Shown here in pieces: positions 24,601 through 37,500 of a DNA stretch of 64,000 nucleotides. The notes under the pieces were generated by a model, which worked only from the letters and a program-made list of their open reading frames with translations, searched no databases and had not been told where the DNA came from. Position numbers and translations under genes: made by a program. Within the stretch, counting starts at the first letter, position 1. Each line of letters begins with the position of its first letter. The stretch is from Girardinichthys multiradiatus (Eukaryota; Chordata; Actinopteri; Cyprinodontiformes; Goodeidae): the NCBI RefSeq assembly GCF_021462225.1, contig NC_061797.1, forward strand, positions 33,816,147-33,880,146. Reading direction: 5' to 3'.

Positions 24601-27600
24601 CATGTTTTGGTTTTGTCCTAAAATACAAGAATTTTAGGGAGATGTTTGTGAAGCCCTTTCTGCTGTTCTTGGAGTTAAAATCACCATGAATCTAGCCATG
24701 CTGCTTTTTGGGGTTGTTCCTGAGGGGTTGAATTTACCTGTTGGGGTACACAAAGTTATTGCTTTTTCAACCTTGCTGGCACGCCGCTTAATCCTTTTGA
24801 GGTGGAGAGATGCTGCCCCACCCACAGTAATACACTGGATTAAACATGTATAATCAATTTTAAAATGGGAGAAGATCAGATGTCTGATGAGAGGCTCGCA
24901 GAAGAAATTTCACCAGATTTGGAAACCTTTTCTTCCTTTCTTCAATCAACCCTCGACACACGTTCAGGAATAGATGGCTTAGTTATAGCGGTTGGTCTGA
25001 TATTGTGCAGCAGTGTATACTGTTATGTGTTGTTTGTATAGTATTTAAATGACAGCGAGGACTGGGTTTTTTATTAATATGGGGTGGGGTTTTTGTTTTG
25101 TTTCTTTTCCCATTGGCAACTTTGGAATGTTTGTATGTCTATAATGAAAACCTTTCAATAAAAAATATAAAACACTAACAATGCACAAATCTTTATACAG
25201 CATTATAAACATATAAATTATCTTGCAAAACAAAGGCATATCCCTTGGACTTATATGAGTCAATACAAAGTGATGCATCATAGTGAAATGGAAGGACAAG
25301 GCTTTTGATTTTATTTATAAAAAAGAATAAAAATCAAAACTCTGCTATACATTCACACTCAGACCCTTTACTTTGATGCCCAAATAAAATCCAGTGCAAT
25401 CAGTTCTCTTCGAAAGTCACCTAATTAGTAAAACAGATTCCACATGTGTGTAATTTAATCTCAGAATAAATAAAACTCTTCTGTAAAGGTTAAGAAGTTT
25501 GGTCAAGGATAAAGTTGTGGAGAAGTTTAGGGCCGGGTTGGGTTATAAAACAATATCTCAACCTTTGACCATCTCATGGGGCACTGTTAAATCCATCATC
25601 CAAAAAATGCCTGCTGGGTGTTGGTGTCTGCAACTCTGTATCATGTCCTCTTATCAACACTGAATGAGGATTTCCTTTTCATTCGTCATTAAAGTGAATC
25701 CCTCTAAACATCCTGACCCATTAAGATTCAGTGTTTGGAAACCTCTCAGGCTTGAAGCACAAGTTACTGAACTAACTTTAACGTTGTGGTAGTTGGATAA
25801 GCATAGTCATTAAATTGTAAAAATAAAACTAGGAGCTATTTAATGATGACAAACATATCAAATGTTTATATGCTCCATAAAGTTCTCTTTTTTTTTTTAA
25901 TAGAAAAAATTGTTTTTCCAGGAAAAAATACCGAGCAATCTAATTTGAATTTTATAAATGCATGTTTTATTCTAACCCATCTCCATCCTTCTTCACAGCT
26001 GAGAGATCTCAGCCACAGCCTGATGTCATCTCTAATGAAGCCACACCAGAAACTAAAGCTATCAGACAAGGTCAGCGAAAATACACATTAATATACGAAT
26101 ATACACACACAGAGTGGACAACTGGTCAAACAGTTTGTGGTCAATCCATCCACTATGAAACCTTGTACAGTGTGTGTGTGTGTATGGACAAGTTTAACAC
26201 TTTGTCTACAGTGAACAGTCATTTGTGGATGAGTGTTTTAAGCTGTGCTAGCATGTCAGATGGCCTGCAGGTAGCAACATGAGCACCAAAGGTCAAAGCA
26301 GTTCTTAACTCATGTAAGTCATCTGTTTGCTCACCTTTCTACAAACTCTCTTTAAAAGGGACTGCACCTGGATGCATGCACACACTATGAATAGATACAT
26401 AAATCCATTATGTTTTTCTAATGCAGATTAAATTAACTGGAAGAAAAACACTAAGATGTACAACATTTTTCTTTGGTTTCTTAAAAGTGTAAGAGAGGTT
26501 AAGATAATCCTACCTTCCCAGACCAGGGTTGAATCCAAAGAACATCTCACGACATTGGTCACAGCGCCTTCCTCCCACTGAGGGATGAGCACAGACACAC
26601 TGTCCATTCTGGCTCTCACAAGTAAGCTGAACTGCTCCCATAGGATGGCAGTCACACTCCAAACACATGCTGTAATCTGGAGTGAGGTAGAAGCCTGGAT
26701 AGAAACAAATGTAAATGTAAATAAATTGATATTGCAATTAAACATGCAGTGCAGTATTTCAAAGAAAAATGCATATTCTTTTTAAAATATTTTATCACTC
26801 CACACAAAAGACAAATACATTAATACCAGGGTAAATGATTGGTAAGGGAGTTTAATACAGTTTAAAACTACTAGTTAGGTCTTTAGTCATCTGTAATAAA
26901 ACTTAACCCAAAACTAATAAAAGTGTCTGAGGTTACATTAGGCACTCCAGGTTTCAAGACATATATCATTTGAGATTATTTTTCTCAATGCCTGTGAACT
27001 AATAAATACATTAACTATTCTGTAAACCACTCAGGCAGACATTACAGATTAGATGTGAACCATAAAATGCCACTGCAATAATAAAGCTATTTAAATATTA
27101 CTGCTTAAATATTTAAAAACAAACATTCTCAGAGATTATTATGAAAACGTAAACATAAATACACAACATTTTCATGTAATTTTGACGAAATCTTTTAAAA
27201 TTCTCTAGGTAAAATGTAGGCATATGAACATTTTATTATTATTAATAATAAACCTTTTTTATACAGGTAGTCTCATTGAGACAGGGGGACAGACCTGTTC
27301 ATTTCAAATTGTTAAGTAACTATGACAGGTCAGGTAGTCAAGATAAGCAGTACGTAGAATTCATTAATCTGCCAGAGTCGCAGGAGAAAAAGGTAAAAAA
27401 AACCAAAAGAGTAAAATTTCAAAAACCCAAAAACAGAACAGATAAACAGACGTAAAAGTTAACCTTGTGACCAGAGCATTTAGGACATTTGTGCACCTAA
27501 AATGACATTTCTCGCAGATAACTTATCTGTATATACATTTTAGCAAAACATTTTTTAAGGTAAAATATTAATATTTTGTGGAAATTATGTAGTTTGGTGT

Positions 27601-28494
27601 CTCCATCCAACTTATTTTTCTCTTTTCTTCTCACGTCCATCACTAACGTTTTGCTGCTTTTATCACACAAGCCTAATCATAAAAACACAAGTAGGTACAG
27701 ACCATACATATAAAAATCTTTTTTTTAAAAAAGCTGACAAGCATATAGCAGAACACAAAAACGCAAAAAATCTGAAATGAAAATGTGCATAACCCATGTT
27801 CAACAAAAGCTCAAAGCCTGGACCATTTTTCTTGTTCTTTATTTCCGACACAGAGTGTTAAAGAAATTCTTCCATAACATAGCTATAACTTATTAGAAGT
27901 AATGTTTTCTTTTCTTTTTGTTAATAACCCATTTATTATCTGTCAGTCAGTTATTTTAACTCACCGGGTCTGCAGCTACTACAGTCCTTTCCATGTCGTG
28001 ATGGGATACAAACGCATTGCCCCGTGGTGCTGTCACAAGTTGACCCCGTTACTGTTCCCCTGGGGTCGCAGATACATGGCACACAGCCATGGGACAAACC
28101 TTCTGACAAAGATACAAACAAGTTGTTTTATGTGACGGCTAAATCATATTCTACAACTTCTACTATAAAAAGTTAAGCTTATAAAATGCTGTTGAATGAT
28201 AAAGGTGTAACAAATGTCTTAAGTTTTGTGTTTTCTTACTTTCAAGGTCTAAACTACTGTTAAAGAAGTTTTGAGCACAGCTGCTACAGTGGGCACCCTC
28301 CACTCCTTCCTTGCAGGGGCATTGTCCAGTCTTCATGTCACACACACCCTCCGACACAGTTCCACTGATGTCGCACACACACGGCAAGCAGCCCAGGCTG
28401 TTGCGCTGCTCCAGTGTGTGGTAACCATGACGGCATGAATCACAATGATGGCCCTCTACATGTTTCTGATAAAGCAATGTTAGGGATTGAGATA

Positions 28495-28525
<31 letters not shown>

Positions 28526-31500
28526 TGTTTAAACTGTTGTAACATTTAAATGATCAAGCAAGTACACTAAATGTGCTACCTCAAAAAAGTCGAGACTTTA
28601 TCATTTAATGCATTTTAATCTATTGTCTTTTCCTTACTCTGATTTATTGTCTCAAATTCTGTCATTGTTTTGAACTTATATTGTTTTTATTTTATTTTTA
28701 GCCTGAGTTAAGTGTAAAAATCCTTTCGTTTTATTTCTAAATCAAACAATTAATGTTATATTTGCAGCTTTTCATGTACCGGTAGTATGAAAGTATTTCA
28801 TAACTTAATCCCAAATAATTATTCGAAATAAAGATAATTTCTTTGGGGAAAAAAACCCCAAACCTAACAAACAAAACAAAACAATTTAGTCCCAACAAGC
28901 ACCATTCGGCGGTATAGATCAACCTTTTCAGGCCTAAGAGTGCAGAAAAACGTTCTTTGTGCAATACAGTATTTAAGGAAGTCAGTGTTTTACATAAAGG
29001 TGTACAATAAAAATGTGAGTATAAAAAAGGATGTAGGTGGACCTGAATAAGTTAGGGTGTCAAAGTCCTGTCCTCGAGGCTCAGTGTCCTGCAACTTTTA
29101 GATGCACACCTGAATCACATAATTAGGTCATTAGCAGGACTCTGAGGAACTTGAGTGCATGGGGAGGTAATTCAGTCCTTTCCATTCAGGTGTGTTGGAC
29201 TTGAGACACATCAAAAAGATGCAGAACATGGGCCCTCAAGTACTGGAATTTGAAGCCCTAGAGTAACAATATCCTCAAACTGGTTTGTTTTTTTCACTAA
29301 TTCCATAAAAAAAGTCTTTCAATACATTGATTCATTACACACATACAATGATATATTTAAATTGTTTTCTGGTATTTTTCACTATTATAGGTAATGAAAA
29401 CCAAAAATTCAGTTTGTCAGAAATAATGATTCTGCATTAGACCAAAACAAAAGAGGGATTTTTAACAATTATGGACCACTGACTCTACAGTTGTCTAACA
29501 GTGATCGAAGCCTCTAAAAGGAGGGTAATCAACAAAAGGTGTTTACGAAAGAAGCTGACTGTTTACATAGTGATCTTTCCAAGAATATTAAGAGAACGTT
29601 AAGTGGAAGGAAAAAGTGTGGTACAAAAAGTAAAAAATCAACTGGCATAATTACTGCCTTAAAGGTTAATCTCATTTAATAGTTTAAGAGAGATTCACAA
29701 GGTATGGACTGTGGCAGAAACCAGTCAAGAGCCACCAGATCCAGGACAGTTTCTTATTTAAAGGCACTTCTGAACCAGAGCTGTCAAAAGTGTCATACCT
29801 GAGCTAAGCAGAAAAAGGATTGGACTGTTGCAAAGTGGTTCATAGTCTGGATTTTGCATTGCAGTTTAAAATCAATGTCCCAAAGTCTTGTGGAAGAGAG
29901 GAGAAGCATATAATCCAAGCTGCTTACGGCTCAGTGTGAAGTTTGCACAGTCAGGAGGATCTGATGAGCTATGTCATCTGCTAGTGTTGGTCCACATAGT
30001 TGTACTAAGTCCAACGTTTGTGCAGTTGTCTAACAAGAAATAGCCTATGTAGTCAAGCTTTATGGAGATGCTGATATCATTTCCATTAGGAGTTGGAACT
30101 TGCCTAAACTGCCAAAAGTACCTCCACACTGTTGAATGACTTTGGTAACGCTGTGCTTCCTTAATACCTCAGTAGAGCCATAGGCTGATTGCTTCCATGT
30201 CACATTGCATTAAATAGTAATTCATGCAAAAGGAGCCCAACCAAATATTGAGTGCATGTAGTGTTCAGTAAATTGACATCTTCAGTAGACTGAAATTACT
30301 GTTAATGAATTTTAGGACATTACAGTCAATAGTATGAGGAATAAACACTTGAAACATATCACCCTGAATGGAACAAAACTATTAGCATAAGTTTCCCATA
30401 TTAAACTATATTTCTGTAACGAACACATTTTTTACTAAAATTGTAATTTACTGTGATGCACCTGTACATACCTTACATACACACTGGCCTGTGTACGGGT
30501 CGCAGTTTGTCCCAGGTACCGTCCCATCATGTGAGCAGTTGCAAGGGGCACAGGATCCCTCGAGTCTTAAACCATACAAGCCCCTGCCGCAGGAGTCACA
30601 TTGCCGGCCTCCCACCCCAGGCTTACACTCGCACTGCCCCCCATCAGGCTCACAAAATGAACTGAGGGAACCCAAGGGGTCACAGTTACATGGGATGCAG
30701 CCATCTGGGTGGGAAAGATTCCAATATCCAAACTCACAATGGTCACATGACAAACCTGGATAAAAAGCAAAAGTGAGCAGGAGATTTAGAAAAAATCTAA
30801 GTAACAGCTTTTGTTTTTGTTCATTAAGCAGGTATTGAATAAACCCTCTTTTTGCCGACCTGTGTGTGTGTGTGTGTGTGAGATTCAGAGAGCAAGAGAA
30901 ATGGTTGGTGAGTGAATAAAACTGCCATCATTAGGGCCAGGCCCTCTCCTCATGATGGATCACTCACCTCAGGCCAAACACTTAATTTTACAGAGCAATA
31001 AATAAATAAATAAAGCACTTGTACAGAAAAGAATTGAGGAAAAGAAAGAGGAAATAGAAAGATGCAAGACTGAAATTTAAAAAAAAGTTATTTCTATAGC
31101 AACACTAAAACATTAGCATTAGATTCACCTCCCAAACACTTAATGACTTCGTATTTTAAAAAGGTCTAGATTAGAGCTATACAATCAACACTAAATTAGA
31201 TTTTCATTAGTATAGGCATTTAAATAATAAACTCATTTCTTTACAGTGTTCCTCTCATATTTATATTTAATAATCAAACAGTAATAAAAATCAATTTCAT
31301 GCCAAAGGAGGTTTGATAGCCACGGAAGCAATGTGAAGCTTTAAGGCTAGTTAAACTATGATATGCAGCGTGAGTGTGTGCTTATTTGAATATGCCATAC
31401 GTATTCTATGACAGGCAATCTGTCCCTAAATGGATGCCTGGCGGCAATGCAGTCACGACAGTCGTTTATGAGGGAGCACATGTTCATATGTGGGTGGCTA

Positions 31501-34500
31501 TGAATTTGTGGGTGCACACAGAGATTAATGGAAACATACCAGTACATCTGTGTTAGTGCCTGTGTCCAACACTTGTATTTCTTCTGACCCACCAACTTTA
31601 ATGATTTTATAGTTATGGATAATTTTTTCTCCATGGATCATATTCAATAATAGTTCAATGATACTAGATTGTGCTTAGATTTGGATTTGATTATGATGAA
31701 TACATTATTTAACTCATTAACTAGACAAACTAATATAAAGAGTTACCGGCATTTTTATTCTAATTTCTTTTATTTTTATGTAGTTAAAACATTGCCAAAC
31801 CATGCCAAGCTGCATTTTTGGAAGTGGACTATCTACTAAAAAGCAAAACTCTTGAGGTAATAACCTGAAGGACGGAGAGACGAATAAAAAAGAAACAGTA
31901 AAAATATTGGATAATTGTGTTTTAAATTATATTAGATCAAAACAAAACAATGTATTTTGTCTCAAGATGCCCCTGTGAACATGTGTGTACTTGCTTGTGT
32001 GTGCTTTCAGTAGCATGGCCAAGCTTTTTATCAGTAGCCAGCTGGTTAACAGGCTCATGCATCACCATTTCAAGCACTATTATGAACACACTCCACTCTG
32101 GCACCTTGTTATGAGCATACACAGTTTTCTGCATGTGTGTATCTGCATCTGTGCGCACACATTTCAATCCCATCCTTCAGAAGCATGCCTGCCATTGCTC
32201 TACACAAAGTATCAGCTTGGCGGTAATAAATTGCCATAATCAAATCTCATTTCTGAAAAATACCTGTGGGAGCAACCACACAAACAAGGACAGAAAAAAT
32301 GGGTCTTGTAAGAAGTGTGAAGAAATACAAGGGGCTGCAGCAGTTTGTTTTAATCAACTTGGCACTGAATTAGAGAATTAAATACCAGCTAAGTCCTTGA
32401 TGGCATACGTGCACATAAATGTGCATGTACAGTCACAAACACAGAGACATTTTTATGTACAAACACTCCCGCAACACAGAGTTAGAGAAAAATAAATGAA
32501 CTTCAACTCATGGTCACATCCATCTCTTACAAAAACACACCAACATTGCACATGCACACACTCTCATGCACAACACAGACCCTTGATAGCAAGGCTTAGC
32601 AATAAGCATGATGCGGTGAGCTGAGAAGCGCTGGCCAGTTTTGCCTTTCATATGAGCCTAGTCTTCAAAGACACACAAGGGATAGAGTGAAACCATTTAT
32701 CAAGGAGAGAGGCACAACGGCTGGAAGCACCACTAGTAGAAAAGCCTGTTTATTTTGGCTACCACAAAACTTGTGTATATATGCATGCTTGTTTTATAAT
32801 GTGCACCCAGTGTATAGATTTTTGCTTGTGTGCACTTCAGTGAAAGCCCATATGGATTAATTATGGCAAACCTGTTGGACAATTAAGGAGAGTAACAGGG
32901 AAATTTACTGTTCATTTGTGCCTATCATCAAACCTCATTGGGCACTAAAGAAATTTACAGTTCAGATTTACTAAGGAGATGCAGTGGTAAGTTTGTTGGC
33001 ATTTTTTCCGTATTACAACCAGAAACAACAATATGGTTAGGTATTTGATAGGAACTGTTTTTGACAGACCAACTCAACATAGTCAATAACTGAATTGGAA
33101 GAAAAATTATACAGTGTTTGCATAAATATTTACTAGTGAAAAATGTGTAAAAAGGAAATATTCGTTTTGAATCGCAATTGCCATATGTGCCTGTCATGGC
33201 GGCACACATCGCTGGTCGTCACCAATGGTGATGGAAGCTGTCCAGCTGAAGGAGACCTTTAAGGCTTGGTTGTCCTCGGGGACTCCTGAAGCACCTGACA
33301 GGTACAGACCAGCTGGAAGGACTGTGGCTGCAGAATCAAAAACTTGGGAATGTGAAGAATTTACAAAGGCTGTGTAGAGATACTTTTGTTTGGCCTCAAG
33401 AAAGCTCTTAAAAACCGTTCAGTGACTGAGAAAGGAGAAACAGGGGTCATCCCAAACTGTACATCGTGTGGGAAGGTGAAACTGCGGACCCAAACTCAGG
33501 ACATTGTCAGGCGATGGAAAGAGCATTTTGAGGATCACCTTAATCTGATCACTATGTCGTCTGTGGAGGCAGCGGACCCTGAACACTGAAGGTGATTCCA
33601 TAATTGTGGCAGTTAAAAAGCTCCCCAGTGGCAGAGTGCCAGGTGTGGATGAAATTCGTATCGAGATGCTGAAGGCTTTGGACTGGCTGTCACGGTTGAC
33701 ACGCCTCTTCAATGTCACATGGAGGACCGGGACAACAGTAATGGAGTGGCAGACTGGGATGGTCCCAATTTGAGTGTGTTACTACTATTGAGGGATCACA
33801 ATTCACAGCCTTACTCGGAAAGCCTAGTTTACAGTGTTAGAAAGCGGGCTCCGACTGATCAGGAAGAGTAATAGGGCATTCGTCCTGGCCCTGGAGCAGT
33901 GGACCAGATCTTTATCTTCACTGAATTGCTAGGGGAGTTAAGGGAGTTTTCCTTTCTGGTATGCAAGTGTTTTGTGGATCTCGGGAAGCGTTGCAACTGT
34001 TCCATGTGGTATTTTATTCTACTGGATTATGGGGTGTCTTGGTGCCTTTTTTAGGAGTTTTTGTCATGTTACACAGTGGGAAATACTAATATTTGATCCT
34101 TCTATTTATTTTCATGATTTGTTTATATTGTGTTTTGCATTTTTGTAGTTTTTTTCCCTCTGTAAATTCCTCCAGAAAACAAGAATCAATTGATTTGGCT
34201 GTGGAGTCAATAGGTGGAGTTACAGGTGTGGTGTAGATAAAAGTCACAACATCAGGTAAAAGGAACAGGGACAGGAAAGCAGAAAGGAACAGCAAGCATG
34301 CACTCACTCACGTAAGCAAACACTCACTTACTCCCCGTCAAGAACAGTGAGTCGCATGGAACCTGCATGATAAGGGCTTATGAGTAACGTTTAACTTCTA
34401 CACATCCTAAAAGGCGATTGGGGATTACAGCAGGGGGCACACTTATGCACCGTATAAAATAGGCCTTTGTGGTGCGGAGATACTGTTCCGTCGCGGTTTC

Positions 34501-37500
34501 CCGTGGCCGAGGGAAATGCCAAAGGAGCTGAGCCCCCAACCAGGGGGTGTTGGGACACACACACAACTGTATGCCAGCCTAGCAAATGAGTGGCCTGGAC
34601 AAAGCAGTGCTTACTAGTGTAGGACTGGCAGTGTGGATCAAATGGTGGCTCCTGGTCCCTGGTTTGGCCCCTCTCCTAGTGACTGTTGAGAACGATTCCA
34701 AGACTCCATTTAAACAGTGTTTTATTGAATTTTACGTCACTGGCTCTCTAAAGGTTTTTATAATATTTATTCTTTTAAGGGGGTTATTTTAACCTATTTT
34801 AAAAGGGGCTAGCTCAGGTTTTAGGGTTGAACCTGCTTTTGTTTTTTTTGTTTTTTTTTTAAACATATCCTGTTCAGCAGAGTAGCGCTCAGAATTGTTG
34901 TCTGAGTGCCAAGAAAAAGCCCAACAGATTTACTTTCACAAGTTGAGCATTACAGCTAATGCTTTAAAGCTCTGCTTGATATTTATTAGAAACTGCTTTT
35001 CGGATTATTTCAGTTGTTACAGACACGGAGACAGAAATTAAAAGGAAAAAAAAGAAGTACGAAAGAGAGAGAGATGTGGTAAAAAGGAAAAGGGGAGAGA
35101 AGGAGAAAAGAATGGAGGAAAGAAAGAAGGATGAAGAGAATACAAGATAACACCCTGCTTGCTTCTACACCTGCAGATATTTTCATATTACCAGCTTTTT
35201 TACCAAAAAGTGCACGGTACTTATCAATGCAAGATGTATTTAGTGGTAAAAGTGGCTCTATTTAGAACATTTGTGCATCTGTTAAAACCGGTATCTAAAC
35301 ACCTGTGGGTCTGAGTGTAAGCGTGCTTGTGTATACAAGGTTTCTCCATAAACCCACTTTCTGATATTTTTGTTTTATTGATAAAACGTTTTTATTCATG
35401 AACATCGTGTAGCATCTGTTCATTGGGTTTCCGAGTTTTCCCCACTTGTGTAAGGTAAATGTCCAAAGCAACAGCTGTGCACAAAGTCGACCTTGTTTCC
35501 TGTGCAGGTTGGACTCCGCATTGGAATCCACTAGGGCTACTCCATCCACCTATCCTGTTTGTCGGGCTCATGGACAGGATCTCAAGGCGTAGTGAAGGAT
35601 TGGGGGCTGTCTCATTTGGGAACCTCGGGGTCTCATCTTTTCGTTTGCAAATTATGTACTTCTGTTGGCTTCTTCAGGCCATGCCCCTCAGCATGCACTA
35701 GAGAGGTTCACAGCTGAGTGTGAAGACACTAGGATGTGAAAATCAAATGTCATCAAACCTACTGTCATCTGGACAAAGCCAGTGGCACTGTGAGGATCAT
35801 GTTCTTTGATTCCTCCAGTGTATTTAACACAATTCAGCCTGATTTGCTTTGTCAGAAACTCCAGGAGACTCAGGTGGAGACCTCAACAATCTCCTGGATC
35901 AAAGACTACCTGACAAACAGACCACAGTTTGTGAGACTGAAGGGTTATGAGTCTAACCAGATAGGTGACAGCACAGGAGCACCACAGGGGACTGTACTTT
36001 CACCAAGTCTTTTCACTCTGTACACCTCAGACTTCCAGTACAAGACAGACTCCTGTCATCTGCAGAAATACTCAGATGATTCTGCAGTTGTGGGTTGGAT
36101 CAGAGATGGACAAGAAGCTGAGTACAGGAAGCTGGCATGGTGCTTTGTGCATGGTGTGGAAACAATCATCTCATTTTGAACATAAATGAAACAAAGGAGA
36201 TGATTGTAGATTTTAAAAGAAACAGGAAAAAGTCAAACACTATTCCCATCAAGGGAGAAGAAGTGGAGATGGTGGAGGAGTATAAATACCTCGGTGTTCA
36301 CCGGGACAACAGACTGGAGTGGAGAAGCTGCTGTGAAGCCATCTACAAGAAGCTACAGAGCAGACTGCACTTCTTGAGGAAGCTTAGGACCTTCTGTGTT
36401 TGCAGCAAGATGCTGCACATCTTCTATAAGTCTGTTGTGGAGAGTGTGATCGCTTCTGCCATCAGCTGCTGGGGAAGCAGCATCAGAGCCAGGGACTTAA
36501 AAAAACTCAACACGCTGATAAAGAAGGCTGGCTCTGTTCTGGGGACTCCTCTGGAACCTCTGGAGATCATTGTGGAAAGACAGATTCTTCATAAAATGAA
36601 GAACATTATGGAGAACCCTGTGCATCCTGTTCATGAAATTGTAGTACAACACAGAGTTTCTTCAGTCAGAGGCTTGATCAGATCTGCTGTATGACAGACT
36701 GCTACAGGAGATCCTTCCTGTCCACAGCCATCAGCATCTACAACAACTCTTTGAAGAAATCTGTATAATATGAGCTACAACAACATTTAATGTCCCTTTA
36801 GGATTAATAAAGTATTTTTGAATTTGAATTGAATTGGCTCCTTTTAGTCAGAGGCTATGATTCTCAACCCAAAAAAATTAACTGCTCCCTCTGGGTTGTG
36901 GGTCAACCTCTGTCTGAGGCCGAGACGTTTAGGCAACTTGTTCATCTGCAGTAATGCGGGAGCTCCTCTGGTCTGTTTTGGTAAAGAAACAGCTCAGCCA
37001 AACATGCAACATCCCAAATTTACCACTCTGCTATATTCTGACCCACATCTATAGTGATGAGATATGGATCTGACAGAAAAAATTATTACATTTTTATTTA
37101 TCTTACCTCAGGTTCCTAAAATGACTTGCCTGGGACATACACTATCGGTCAAACATTTTAGAACGCCTTTCTCATTTAATGGTTTTCTTTGTGTTTATGG
37201 CTATTTAAATTGTACGTAGATTCTCACTGAAGGCATCAAAATTGTGAATGAACAAGTATACAATCATGTAGCATCAATAAATTGCAAAATAATTTTAAAT
37301 ATGCTCTATATTTTAGATTCCTTAAAGTAGACGCCCTTTGCTATGATGACTGGAATATTAAACTTTGGCCGTCTCTCAATAAGCCTCTGGGAAGTTCTTT
37401 CAAGACTATTTGGAAAACTATTTCAGGTGAACACCTCATGAAGCTCATGGAGAGAATGTAAAGAGAGCAAAGCAGTTATCAAAGCAAAAGGTGGTTAATT

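Larger units (their letters stand above)
20010..24640 (+). pseudogene. L1-like ORF2 (endonuclease-reverse transcriptase) remnant, split by Tc1
   Basis: It starts at ATG 20010 and is followed by the APE endonuclease: [21 protein letters not shown] and [11 protein letters not shown] are visible, with a frameshift near 20055. RT motifs follow: EKAFDRVE (about 21368), [12 protein letters not shown] and [13 protein letters not shown] (about 21655). After the Tc1 insertion the frame resumes with [13 protein letters not shown] (23708 on). It ends in the C-terminal region at 24056-24637, with [18 protein letters not shown] at its end. Many stops and frameshifts. Confidence 0.88.
18913..25175 (+). mobile_element. 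L1-clade LINE, 5'-truncated, hosting a Tc1 element
   Basis: Flanked by an exact 16-bp target duplication, TAACAATGCACAAATC, at 18897-18912 and 25176-25191. The element starts inside ORF1 (5' truncation) and ends CAATAAAAAATATAAAACAC. ORF1 and ORF2 remnants follow in order (separate entries). A Tc1 element (22082-23705) was inserted later at a TA. Without it, the LINE is about 4.6 kb. Antisense to ush2a. Confidence 0.93.
33205..35745 (+). mobile_element. RTE-like LINE remnant, interrupted
   Basis: Two parts of one plus-strand reverse transcriptase. The first, 33205-34040, carries [49 protein letters not shown] and a decayed [15 protein letters not shown]...VDLGKR. The second, 35450-35745, carries [10 protein letters not shown] and [11 protein letters not shown] followed by a decayed FADD region. 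The ~1.4 kb between them is inserted material, including the inverted copy of the poly(A) element. Antisense to ush2a. Confidence 0.75.
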
